The notes under the pieces are model-generated. The model made no database searches, was not told the DNA's origin, and saw nothing but the letters and a program-made list of their open reading frames with translations. A stretch of DNA of 64,000 nt, taken from NCBI GenBank assembly GCA_018857735.1, contig JABMCL010003328.1:30001-94000 (forward strand), written 5' to 3'. This DNA comes from Alviniconcha marisindica. Lineage: Eukaryota; Mollusca; Gastropoda; Provannidae. Positions 48,401 to 60,100 of the stretch are shown here, piece after piece (the first letter of the stretch is position 1; each line of letters begins with the position of its first letter). Made by a program: the position numbers and the translations under genes.

Positions 48401-49523
48401 CAGCCCATACATGTCAGAATTAATTAAACGATACCTGAATACAAATTTGTTCTATACACTGGTTGTCACACTCACTCACTTTGGACAGTACTGTGCAAAA
48501 ACCATAGGTAAAATGTACAAATGACATTTACTAACAGTATTACAATACACACGTAACGTGTAAGTTTACGGTTCATGACGAAACAATGCATAGAAACTGT
48601 TAGTGGCTCCTACTAGCTCACATATTTCCAAACTGTGTCTTTCAGTTTTGAATAAGGCAAAGTCTGCTGGGCAAATGTTCCGGTTGTATTTTCACAACTG
48701 AATAAGATCAAAATTCAGCTCTTGACCTTGAAACACACAAGAAGAAACTAATCAAACTCTATAAGCACACACACACCCAGGTACTCACAGACACACAGCA
48801 ACACTATGTAGACAATCAACACACACACACAGGTAGCCACATTCTGTATAGACTTTTCACACTCACACATACACATATCTTTTAACACATACATAGGCAC
48901 ATGCACAACACACTTTGTAAACTATGAACATTCATACACAGGTCTACACCCCTTGTTGTAGACTATTAACATTCATACACACAGGTATCTACATACCCTG
49001 TACACTATCAACACTCCCACACAAAAGCACTCCCATTCCAGACTGTGTCACTATCAGCGCATGTACAAACACACAAATGCGCAGGCGTGCCCACACACAC
49101 ACACAGAGGCACAAACCAATCTACACGCTGTAGACTATCACCGTATGATCAGGTCTTTCATTTTATAAACACTTTCTCTCCTCAGTGTCCAAAACAGAGG
49201 AAGGGGTCCAGTTGCAAGCAGTCCACACCTTTGAAAACACGTCATTCTTCTCTTTCTTTCTTTCCAAAAACACCACCACCACCTTTCACAATTCCTTTTT
49301 TTTTCTTTTTTCTTTTCTTTCAAGGGTGCAGTTTCTTCAAAATCGAACAACTCGGTGGCTTAAATCTGACTGTGGTCATGACGTGACAGTCCTGAGGCTG
49401 CTTACCAGGACAAAAACATACAACCGATGATGTCCCGACTCCCATGACACCCTCCATAACCATGTAAACTGCACACAATGAAATCAAAGGTGTGAACATA
49501 CCTTAACCCCCTCGTGGCCTTGG

Positions 49524-51144
49524 TTAGCAGTCAGAATTGCCCACAGGGGAGGGTGGGGGAGGGTAGGGGTTAAAATAGCTCCGCTCTGTTGAGGGAGATG
49601 GCGGGCAACTCACATCGTCCGAAAAGTACCGCCTGGGTGTCGGTGGGGGTGGGTAAGGATCAGAGTCATAGCTCAATTCCACCAAAGAGTTGTTGAAGTA
49701 GTAGCGGAAACGCTTGGCCGGGTACGGCTCACTGTCCTCACACACGTCGGTGGAGCAGGGGGTGGTGGGGGGAGGGGGAATGTGGTTGTGGTGGTGGTGG
49801 TGGTGCCGCGACCGGTGCGGCCGATGGTGCTTCCTCGCCGACCGCACAGTGCTGACACTGTGCGAGGAGCAGTAGTGCCCCACTCCCCCTGTGTACGCGG
49901 ACCGTTCCGTCACAGGGCTCGGTGGGGGATTGAGAGTCTCCTGAGGGTACTGCGTACCTGCTGAGCTGCTGGATGAAGCTCCAGTCACATGATTTCGATC
50001 ATAGAATGGCGGGAGGCCACTGGCAGATGACCCGCCCAAAGAGAGTCCACCGGACTGTGAGGATTTGCCCCCGCGTGAGGTCAGCGTGTGGGGGGGTGTT
50101 GTCGGTGGCTCTGTACTCGTCTGCGGGTTCAGTGGCTTCTTCGCCATCAAGATGTCATCATCGGTCAGTGGCATGTGCTGTGCTTTGCGCCGACAGAACA
50201 AGATGACCATGATGACAAGGATGAGGAAGACCACACCGACAACAATGGCAATGGCGTAGTGGGTAGCACTCTGTTGCGTTTTGTCGTTTTTGACTGGCTG
50301 GATGCACTTCCCATCCAAGCACTCTGCCGCACTGACATCTGGACACTGAGGCTGGTCCTGACCCCCGCAGTCTGTGCACAGTGCACCCGAACAGCAGTTC
50401 TTCTCATCGCTTCCGTCTCGGCACTCCGACTTCCCATCACAGCGCTGGGAATCCGAAATGCACTCCCCGCTCTTGCAATGAAACTGGGACTGGCCACAGG
50501 GCGGGCAGTCAATTTCATCCGACCCATCCTCACACTCGGACAGGTTGTCACACCGCCACACCAGGGGAATGCAGGTGATGCCACCGCTCTTGCATGTGAA
50601 GTGGTCAGGTGGGCAGGTGGGGGGGTCCGCGCAGGTCAGGCCATCCTTCCTCAGCACTAAATTGTACGGACAGGAGCAGCGCGCCTTGCTGCCCGAGTCC
50701 ACCAGGCAGATGTGAGAGCAGCCACCATTGTTGCTGGAGCAGGGGTGGCCCGAGATGTCCAAGGAATGCTGCACAGCAATGAGGTCGCTCAGACCCTGCA
50801 TGCGCCCCCGCACCCACAGGCGCTTGCTGCCGGATTTCTTGTGACACCTCTCCACCAGCTGCTGCTCGCGGTCCAGCCAGTATAGAAAGTTGCCATACAC
50901 GGCAAGGCCGCGCGGGTTCGAAATCCGTCCGTCAACCAGCACGCGGCGGTTCCCTCCGGTCAGGTCCGACATCTCGATGCGGTTCAGATCGGCGTCTGCC
51001 CAGTAAAGTTTCCCTTCCACCTTGTCTATGGTCAGGGACAGGGGGTGGGCCAGCTGCTTGATGAACAACTCCGTCTTTTCTGAACCATCCATGCGAGCGG
51101 ACTCGATGCGTGGAGACTTGACCATGTTGGTGAAGAACATGTAC
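49524..51144 (-). CDS. LRP6: LRP5/6 terminal exon l (propeller 4 end to cytoplasmic tail)
   Basis: 1621 nt in one exon. It holds the rest of propeller 4, EGF-like 4, LDLa 1 (about 50615-50505, ending [10 protein letters not shown]), LDLa 2 (about 50498-50394, ending [10 protein letters not shown]), a cysteine-rich remnant of LDLa 3 (about 50393-50304), the membrane helix [20 protein letters not shown] (50252-50193) and the tail. Five-site PPPSP region: the first, third, fourth and fifth motifs are recognisable; the second is degenerate (HSVSTVRS). A histidine run [10 protein letters not shown] sits between the second and third motifs. Confidence 0.97.
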
Positions 51145-54100
51145 CTGCAAAACACACAAGACTGCATGGTCAACTCAGACTGCGTTGTTTGCACTATCAG
51201 TCATCCAAACCTGTGCAGCACAAAATACGTGGAGACAGCACGGTCAGCTCAAACTGCCGTTTGCAAGATCAGTCATCTAAAATTTTGTAGCACAAAACGC
51301 TTGACTGCATGGTCAACTCAAACTGTGCCATTTGCAAGGTAAGTCATCTAAAACAATATAGCAAAAATCACACAAGACTGATTGGTCAGCTCAAACTGTG
51401 CCATTTGCAAGGTAAGTCATCTAAAACAATATAGCAAAAATCACACAAGAATGCATGGTCAGCTCAAACTCTTGTCATTCTGAAGATCAATCATCTAAAA
51501 TGGTGTAGCACAATAAACATTGTGTAGTAAATCACTCAACTTAATTTTTGTGAATAATATTCCAGTCTTGACACTGGCTGTACAATCATGTGAGAAGATC
51601 GCTTGCAGAAATTTCAATACATCATGCCAAAATTTAAGTCACGCAGACATACTGTAAAAATAACACGATGAATAAACACTGACAAAAGAAACCAATCCAT
51701 TCTGACTACAACTGATAAATTCAAAAGTTGTTGATCTGAAGACCAGTTGTTATAAATCCCAGCAGAATCCCTCTCACACAGAATACCTGAACAGATATGT
51801 CTATTTACTGTAGCAAAACTGGACCATAGCTGACAAACCACCCCTTTACTAGGACCCCCACACTCCTGTCCCCCGATGTTGCCAACGTACCCCCTCTCTG
51901 GAAAGAGCGCAATGGAGCGAGGCTTGAAGTTGTTGGGGGCCTGAAGCACCACCCCAACAGGGGTCATATCCAGACGTGTGACATTGACCACGTTGTTCAT
52001 GGAGCACGTCCAGTAGAGCGTGCGAGAGAAGGGGTCGATGGCAATGTCATAGGGCTGGATCTGGCTGCTGGCACTGTTCAGCAGCACCTCCACCTGCCAC
52101 AGGCAGACATTTCCCCGTCAGAAGTTTGGGAGGGGGGAAAATAAAACCCAACAAGACCGTACAGCTGTTGGGGTTGTCAAAGCAATCTTCAAATATAGTG
52201 ATGCTGGGTCTTTTGTACCTTGTGTGTGTGTGTGCGCGTGTATGTGTGCGTGTGCGTGCGTGTAAACACAGAGAGAATAAATTTGAAATGTAATCAACAT
52301 TGACATACCCAGTTTCACGCAAAAATAAATTCCTTTCACTGTATGCCTATGCCACATACAACAGCATGTAACTGACAGGGTTAAATGTAAATACTGCTGA
52401 ACTTACATACTTCACTCATTTACACTGCGAAAGCCTCAAACAGACCAAACAAGGAAAATACAATTTTCAACTCAAATGCACAGCACTGGGAAATTATTAT
52501 TATATTTAAAGGTTTTGTTCAGACATAGCCAGCATTTCACTCCATTGCTATGCTTTAGCTTGTGAGGAAAAGACAACAGCCAACCACACAGAATAACAAA
52601 TAATGGCCTTCCTGGGTGAATGGCAGGCCAGAACCCCCTGTTAATGTTACAAGTGTCTTTACTTACTTTGACACACACATAATGTCTACAGTCAGATCCC
52701 TGTAAGGCAGCCACCTCTGGGTCCAGACAACTGGGGCTGGCTGCGGCATGCGGTCATCATATAAACAAAACGTGGCACCCACACGACTGTGGATGGGGGT
52801 CATCTCCCTTGGCCACGGCATCAAATTATCTCCCTTGACCTTTGCTTGTTGGAGACATTGCCGCAGCCAGGTTTGTACAATACTGTGACACGTTCCTCCA
52901 GTGAATGAAAATGCAGTGATAGCTAACATTGCCTGGGCAAGGAATATCATAAATTACAGTTTTAACCTAAAATCTGGGGCTAATAAAGATCAAAATTTGG
53001 ACACACCCCTTCCCAAGCGCAATCTTTTCCCATTTGAACTAAAAACAAAGTCAGTCAGATGTGAACCTCTACATAATAAAATAATCCTTCACCTTGGCCT
53101 GATCAAAAGCTTCAATATCTTTGCTATGTACTTATTCGCCCCCCTCCCACCAAAAAAACACACACACACAACAACAACATAATCAACAACCAAAGATGTG
53201 GAACATAAAAACAAGAAGCACTAAAAACTCACAGAAGTGCCGTTGTCATGAGCTCGCTTGATGATCTTCTGTCGGCCCTCAATCCAGTAGATGTGCTGCT
53301 GCACAGGGTCATAGGTCAAGGCCTTGATGTTTTTCAGCCCGTGGATGGGAAGCGTGACCTCAGGGTTGTCCACTTCATCACCGTTGTCGCTGTCATCGCT
53401 GGTGTCAGACTTGATCACCAAACGACTGATCTCTGTCTTCTGGCTCAGTAACAGGTACTCCTTGGGTGCTGCAGAGAACAAATGCAGGGGGAAATGTTAC
53501 AAGAGCCAGAAGTGAGCACCAGGCACTGTTTGACAGAACAGACCAAAGACAGCACAAGGCACAGCTGGATGGAACAGACCAAAGACAGCACCAGTCACAG
53601 CTGGATGGAACAGACCAAAGACAGCACCAGTCACAGCTGGATGGAACAGACCAAAGACAGCACCAGGCACAGTTTGACAGCACAGACTAAAGACAGCACC
53701 AGGCACAGTTTGACAACACAGACTAAAGACAGCACCAGGCACAGTTTGACAACACAGACTAAAGACAGCACCAGGCACAGTTTGACAGCACAGACTAAAG
53801 ACAGCACCAGGCACAGTTTGACAGCACAGACCAAAGACAGCACCCGGCACAGCTGGATGGAACAGACCAAAGACAGCACCAGGCACAGCAGGATGGAACA
53901 GACCAAAGACAGCACCAGGCACAATAAACCAACCAAGGAACTTCCGCACAAAGAAAGGGAGTTAAAGGGGACCCCATGGTTTCAAACGGTCATTCTGTCT
54001 GTATTTATGTGACAGAAGTACTTTTTTCGCTTCAAATTTTTAGCCTGTTGGTTGGTTCTTTTCAACATCCTTGATGACCTGCAGTGTATGGCAACCCTCA

Positions 54101-57100
54101 ATCAGGGAACCTGAGTTTCCCCTGCAGTGATCAAAAAGAGGAGGAAGATGTTTTCACAAAGGATATCACCAACTGACTGAAAAACTGCTGTGCGTGTAGC
54201 CTTCTTGTTCCATTCCTACCGACAGGACCTGTGACACCATTTTATATGGGGTCTCCTTTAAAGAATAGTTGGAGATTGACAGGCAAATACATGACTTGCA
54301 CACTGCATTTCCATTTCCAAATACATGTTCCTTTGTTTGAAAACCTGTTCGTTTAGCTCTTCTTTTTCTTTCCTTCTTTTAATTTTTTTTTTAATGAGCC
54401 TTATGTTAGTTAAGTTGAATTGCCCTGTGAGGGATGATTAAAGTTTTTTGACTTGACACCCCCCCCCCCCTTTTCCTCCCCCTCACCCAAATCTGGGTGC
54501 GCACATATTCATCTGTGAATATAGCCCATATGGGTGTTGTTTTTATTGTAAAGCTGCTAGGTGTGGTACTGGTGTACCATTATTATTATCATTTAAATGT
54601 ACAAATGTTTTGATCCCAAGTGGACGGCACTGACCCTGGCAGGTGAGACGGTCTGTGTTGAGGCGGTAGTGTGTGGGGCAGGCGCAGTGATGGGTCTTGT
54701 TGTCCACGTGGTCTGCTGAGTGAGCCAAGCACAGGTGCGAGCAGCCCCCGTTGTGTTTCCCGCAAGCATTGTGGCCTGCACAACACAACAGAGTCATCAT
54801 AACAATCAGTCCTTTTTGCCTGCCACTTAGCCATTGTAAGTGGATAGCTATGTGCATAGCCTGTCACCAAAAACAAAACAAAAAACAGAAAACATGCTCA
54901 CTTCAAAAATGTCAGTTAGTTAGTTCTTAGATTTTAACGTCCCTTCAACCTCATTACACATATTAAAAATGTTCAACAAAAGCAAAAATGTAACGACGAA
55001 TAAACATTGCATGAAGTGGAATTTGAGAGGAAAAATCAAACGTTTGCAGAAAAATACAGGCAAACATCACCTGTGCAAAATTCTGTATGATATGAAGACA
55101 GTCTTATTCTGATTTGTAAGCCCATTGACCTGTTTAATTGACAGTAATGAAGAGGGACTGAAATATGAAACAAGTGCCACTTTTATTGAACACACTGAGA
55201 CACTCTACTCCATGCAGGCGTAAGCACCATATTTCAACCTGCCTACATGCACATAATGCTAAAGCATTCTCAACTCAATGCAACCGTTGAGTGACTAAAA
55301 ACAACTGCATGCAGCTGCGAACAGCAACATTTGCACCACTGACCTGACTGCCTGGAAGCATGAATGACAGAAATATCCATGGGCAGTTCAATCTCGTCCT
55401 GGATCTTGGTGCGGTCAGCTCCTGTCACCTTGTCGGCCCGCTCAATGGACTTGGAGGAGATGTCTGTCCAGTAGACATAGTCCTCATACTGCGTCAGACC
55501 CACTGGATGTGGAAGCTGTGATGGTGACACTGTCCTCCGGTCTTTCCCTGCAAAGGCATCATCACATCATTGTGTTAGCTATCAAACTCTCCTCACAATC
55601 CCTCTGTGACACCTGACAGACGACATTTTCAACTTTCAACAAGAAATTCAGTGAAATCATGGAAAAATACAGCATGCTACAGTTACACACAGACATTTGC
55701 CCAAGATATCTTCATTTAATTGTAACACAAATATGTCACTGGAATATGTATTGCTTTTTCTTAGGCAAATTTAGCTGAATCATAGAACAGTTGTGCTACC
55801 GAGTCACAAATGATACATCCATGCAGAAACCCTGATCTCCTAGTCAATTCAGTCACTGGAGGTATGGTGGTCATTCAGTTAATTTAAGCCAGCCAAGCAA
55901 TGCTGGAATCTCATGCCAGTACCTTTGCACTGTGATACCAACTAAGCAGTGCTGGGTTCTCATGCCAGTAAATCTGCACTGTGATACGAACCAAACAGTG
56001 CTGGGTTCTCATGCCAGTACATCTGCTCTGTGATACCAACCAAGCAGTGCTGGGTTCTCATGCCAGTACATCTGCTCTGATACCAACCAAGCAGTGCTGG
56101 GTTCTCATGCCAGTACATTTGCACTGTGATACCAACCAAGCAATGCTGGAATCTCAAGCTAGTACATCTGCTCTGTGATACCAACCAAGCAATGCTGGGT
56201 TCTCATGCCAGTAAATCTGCTCTATGATATGAACCAAGCAGTGCTGGGTTCTCATGCCAGTACATCTGCTCTGTGATACCAACCAAGCAGTGCTGGGTTC
56301 TCATGCCAGTACATCTGCTCTGTGATACCAACCAAGCAATGCTGGGTTCTCATGCCAGTAAATCTGCTCTGTGATATGAACCAAGCAATGCTGGGATCTC
56401 ATGAGAGTAAGTTTACTCTGTGATACTAACAAAGTGATGGTGGTTTCTCATGAAAGTAAGTATACATTTTGATACTAACCAAGTAATGCTGGTTCACTAT
56501 AACAGGAAGTATGCATTTTAACACTAATCAAGCAACATCTGATTTATCATGAAAACATGTTTTGATACTGATCCAACATGAGTAAGTTAGTGTGTGTTTT
56601 GATACTAACAAAATACTGCTGAATTATCATGAGAGGAAGTAGGCAATACTAATACTAACCAAGCAGTGTTGATGACTGAATATTTCTCTGGTCAATGTCT
56701 GTCCAGTACAGGCGCCTGTCAATGTAGTCAATGGTCAGATCTTGAACACGCCCCAGATCTGGTATCAAGACTTTGCGCTGAGTGCCGTCCAGGTTTGATC
56801 TCACCAGCTGAGGTTCGTCCCCCCACATTGTCCAGTACATGTAGCTGGTGTAAAGAAAGAGAAACATGGTCAACATGCAAACAGTTGTGAACCTTACACT
56901 CACTAGCAAGACAGAACATGACAACACAGGAACTGTGCTCACTGAAATGCATTGCATGCCTCCACCAGGTCATACTCATAAGTTTGTGAGGCTTTCTATT
57001 GGGGTGGGTCATTTCTTCACTTATTGACATTTGCATTATCTGATAAATTCTCTTTCCCTTTTCTCACCAGCACTTTTACAACTGTGCTGATGCACACCAC

Positions 57101-60100
57101 AGACTACTCAATTCTGAATACCGCTGCCCCCCCCCCCCCCCCCCCCCAAGTGTTAACTTTGGAGGTCAGAGAAATTGCAAGATAGGTGGCCAAACCTGCA
57201 TTCTTTTTTTTCAACAACATGGATATAGCTCCTGACTGTCTCCTGAAGCTAAACCTTGCCCAGGCCTCCCACAAGAAGAGAGAGGGTTTACCCAGAGGGG
57301 GGGTCCAGGGCCAAGGCCCGTGGACTGTCCAGGTTCCTCCAGATGAGCACTTTCCGTGACGACCCGTCCAGTCTTGCCATCTCGATGCGGTTTTTGTCCA
57401 TGTCCGCCCAGTAGATGTTGTTGGCAACCCAGTCCACCGCCATCCCCTCCGCCGAGCTCAGGCCAAACTCAATGATGTGCTCCAGTGAGCTGCCGTTAAA
57501 GAACGCCCGGCTAATGCGCTGTCAAAACAGAACCAAAAACAGGATGTTAATTCAATTAAAAAAACTTTAATTATCCCACACGCGGCAATTTTGTTGTGGT
57601 CATGGCAGGCTCGTAAAATAATGCATACATAAAGTTAAAAGAACAATACAACAACAAACACACCACCACCAACAAAAGGGTCTTACCAGATGTAGCAGAT
57701 GTACATGAAGATTTACACGCAATGAGTAAAGTGAGATTGCACTTGCAGTGGCTTGATTAAGTCTTACCCACCTCAGCTGCCCCCCCCCCCCCCCCCCCCA
57801 CCCACCCACCCACCACTCCCAGTCCTCCACACCCACCCTTTCTAACGCACCAAAAATAAGGACCTGTCGCTTTCGCACCCTCAAATTATTCGGATTTCCG
57901 ACAACTGTCTTAAGAATCTCACAACTGATAAATAAATAGTTTAGAATTCACACGATCACATCAACATGGCACAGGCTTTCTCACTTTTCTCCAAAACTTT
58001 ATCCAGCAAAAATGTTTAGCTCATTTTTCCAGCAACAACAAAATGGCCTTAAAAAAACGACGCCTGATTTTCCCAGTTGAATGAACAGATGATCAAACAC
58101 ACTAACCTTTGACCGCACATCCGTCATATAGATGCGATTATCCTTGAAATCAAAATCGATGGCCACCGCCTCCTTCACCCCTTGGATGGGGATGGGCTGG
58201 TTGTAGTGGCTGGTTTCCAAGGAGATGCGGTTGATGTTGGACTGGGAGGAGAAGAGGAGGAAGGCTTCGGGGACGATGCAGATTGTGCCATTGCTGACTA
58301 GTTCCAGCCCCATGGGGCAGGCGCAGATGGGGCCCTTTGGCGGCGGGCGGTACAGGCACAGGTGGCTGCAGCCATTGTTGTTCTGGGCGCAGGGGTTTGT
58401 ACCTGTCAAGTCAATGGAAATCGGTCAAGTTTCCTCCTTGGTCTTCTTCTTAGACAATTTTGTTTTACTTCATTTTTCCCCCCTCCTTCTTTTCCTTTAT
58501 TTATCAATCTGTTTTACTCCCACAAAAATGAACATGAGACACTATTGAATACTGTTCAACTGAGACATACATATTAAACTTTGTAGTTGGACAACATGTG
58601 CAGAATATTCCAACTGTTTCATAAAGTTTTGACCTTGACTTGAATTTCAGGGAAAAAAAGTTGTTCCTAAGGAAACCCATACCAAAAGTCCAGGAGACTT
58701 GCTATGACTGACAAAGCAAGTATGTGTATAAGAGAACATGCAGCAGAATGCTTAATTTGGAAGTTGTGTAGGCCAGACATCAATGTTTCCTAGAGGTAAA
58801 AACCATATTAGCCTGGATGCACATGCTCTTTTTACCACTTTTTTTTTTTTAACCCCCCAAAAACAGACACTTTTCAGAGAGAGTCTTGATGAACATTATT
58901 TACTGTGCAGGTAACTGGGTGATCTGCTACAAATTCCATGTTTAAAAATTAGAAATAGCAAAGTAGTGCCCATACTGGACACAGCATACCCCCCCCCTCC
59001 CCCCCCACACACCCACCCCTACCCGTAAATAGTACCAGCAGAGGGATAATGCAAATGCAGAAATGAAGTCCCCTCTCATGAGAATACACAGCTATGAAGT
59101 TCTCTCTTTTAGGCCTGGAGTAGGCCAGAATATAGCCTTGACTGCTATGAACAATTCTGTCTTAATAATTTCCACCTTCTCATTCCATTCAATTTCATCT
59201 TTGTCAGATGAGGATTAAAATATAAAATGGCATGTGCCGTACTGATTGTCCCTCATTCATTGGTGTATCATAACAGCGAATGACTTCTGCTTTGGTTAAC
59301 TGTCTTTGACTCTGAAGACTTCTTAACAAGCTTGCCACAAATGCTTTTGATCAATTATTATGAAAGAGAGCGCTGTCAATACTGACACCGTTTATCACTG
59401 ACTAGCTTCACTTGGTTACGCTGACTGTGGACTACAATGCATCCTGAACAGTCCCTGTGAACCATTTGTTTACTCCACATTCCGTGACTCACATTTCACC
59501 CCCAAATGGCCCCTCAGTAGGTGTTAAAATGTCAAGATGCAACCCCCACACCCCTCCCCCACTTAACACCCCCACCACACCCTCCACAGTGCGAAAAGGC
59601 ACAAGTGCAAAAAAGCGGCAGGATGGTATGTTCTTTTCTCTACCCTAATCCCCCCTTTTAGCTCCCAGTGTGACCGTGCCTCCTCTACTGTTACAAGTTA
59701 TTGGGTGGCACTGACAAAGCTAATGGCAATTCCCACCTCTCCTGCCCCGACTTCCCCTGGCTATTCCATCAATCAAGCTAAGTCTGCCACCTCCTGCACA
59801 GCAAGCTGCTCCTATGGCTGTGAAACCTGACACCTCTGACGTTACCGCACCACAGCCACATCTGGTATTGCCTAATCTGTGTGAAATTGTCCACCTAATG
59901 TAATAACATCCCAAGGGCTTTTGGCTGCGTCATGGGTATAGTTTTGCTATCATGTAAACCTGACAAGCTCCAAAGCCTCAAGTGGCTGGTAAGAGCAACG
60001 GTATCAAACCAGAACGTTATCAAACCAGAACGTTACGGGTTTTTAATAACACCACAGATCAGGACTGTCGAGTTTTTTCAGTTTGGGGTTAAACAAGCAT

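Larger units (their letters stand above)
35717..49523. other. IDH1 upstream region and gene-free stretch before LRP5/6
   Basis: No coding exon recognised. The first 5 kb are the SINE/tandem-repeat nest. From about 41290 to 49523 the sequence is AT-rich and free of recognised SINEs. That fits a long LRP5/6 3' UTR; minus-strand AATAAA candidates occur near 48268, 47229, 41691 and 41306. The UTR end cannot be decided from sequence. Confidence 0.55.

Noticed and set aside
49780..50660. Long plus-strand open frames across the LRP5/6 terminal exon
   Set aside because: They are antisense shadows of a strongly conserved minus-strand coding exon and have no family features.
53482..54012. 176-codon repetitive frame ([15 protein letters not shown]) at the 36-bp minisatellite
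   Set aside because: Pure tandem-repeat artefact in an LRP5/6 intron; unit changes are not biased toward synonymous sites.
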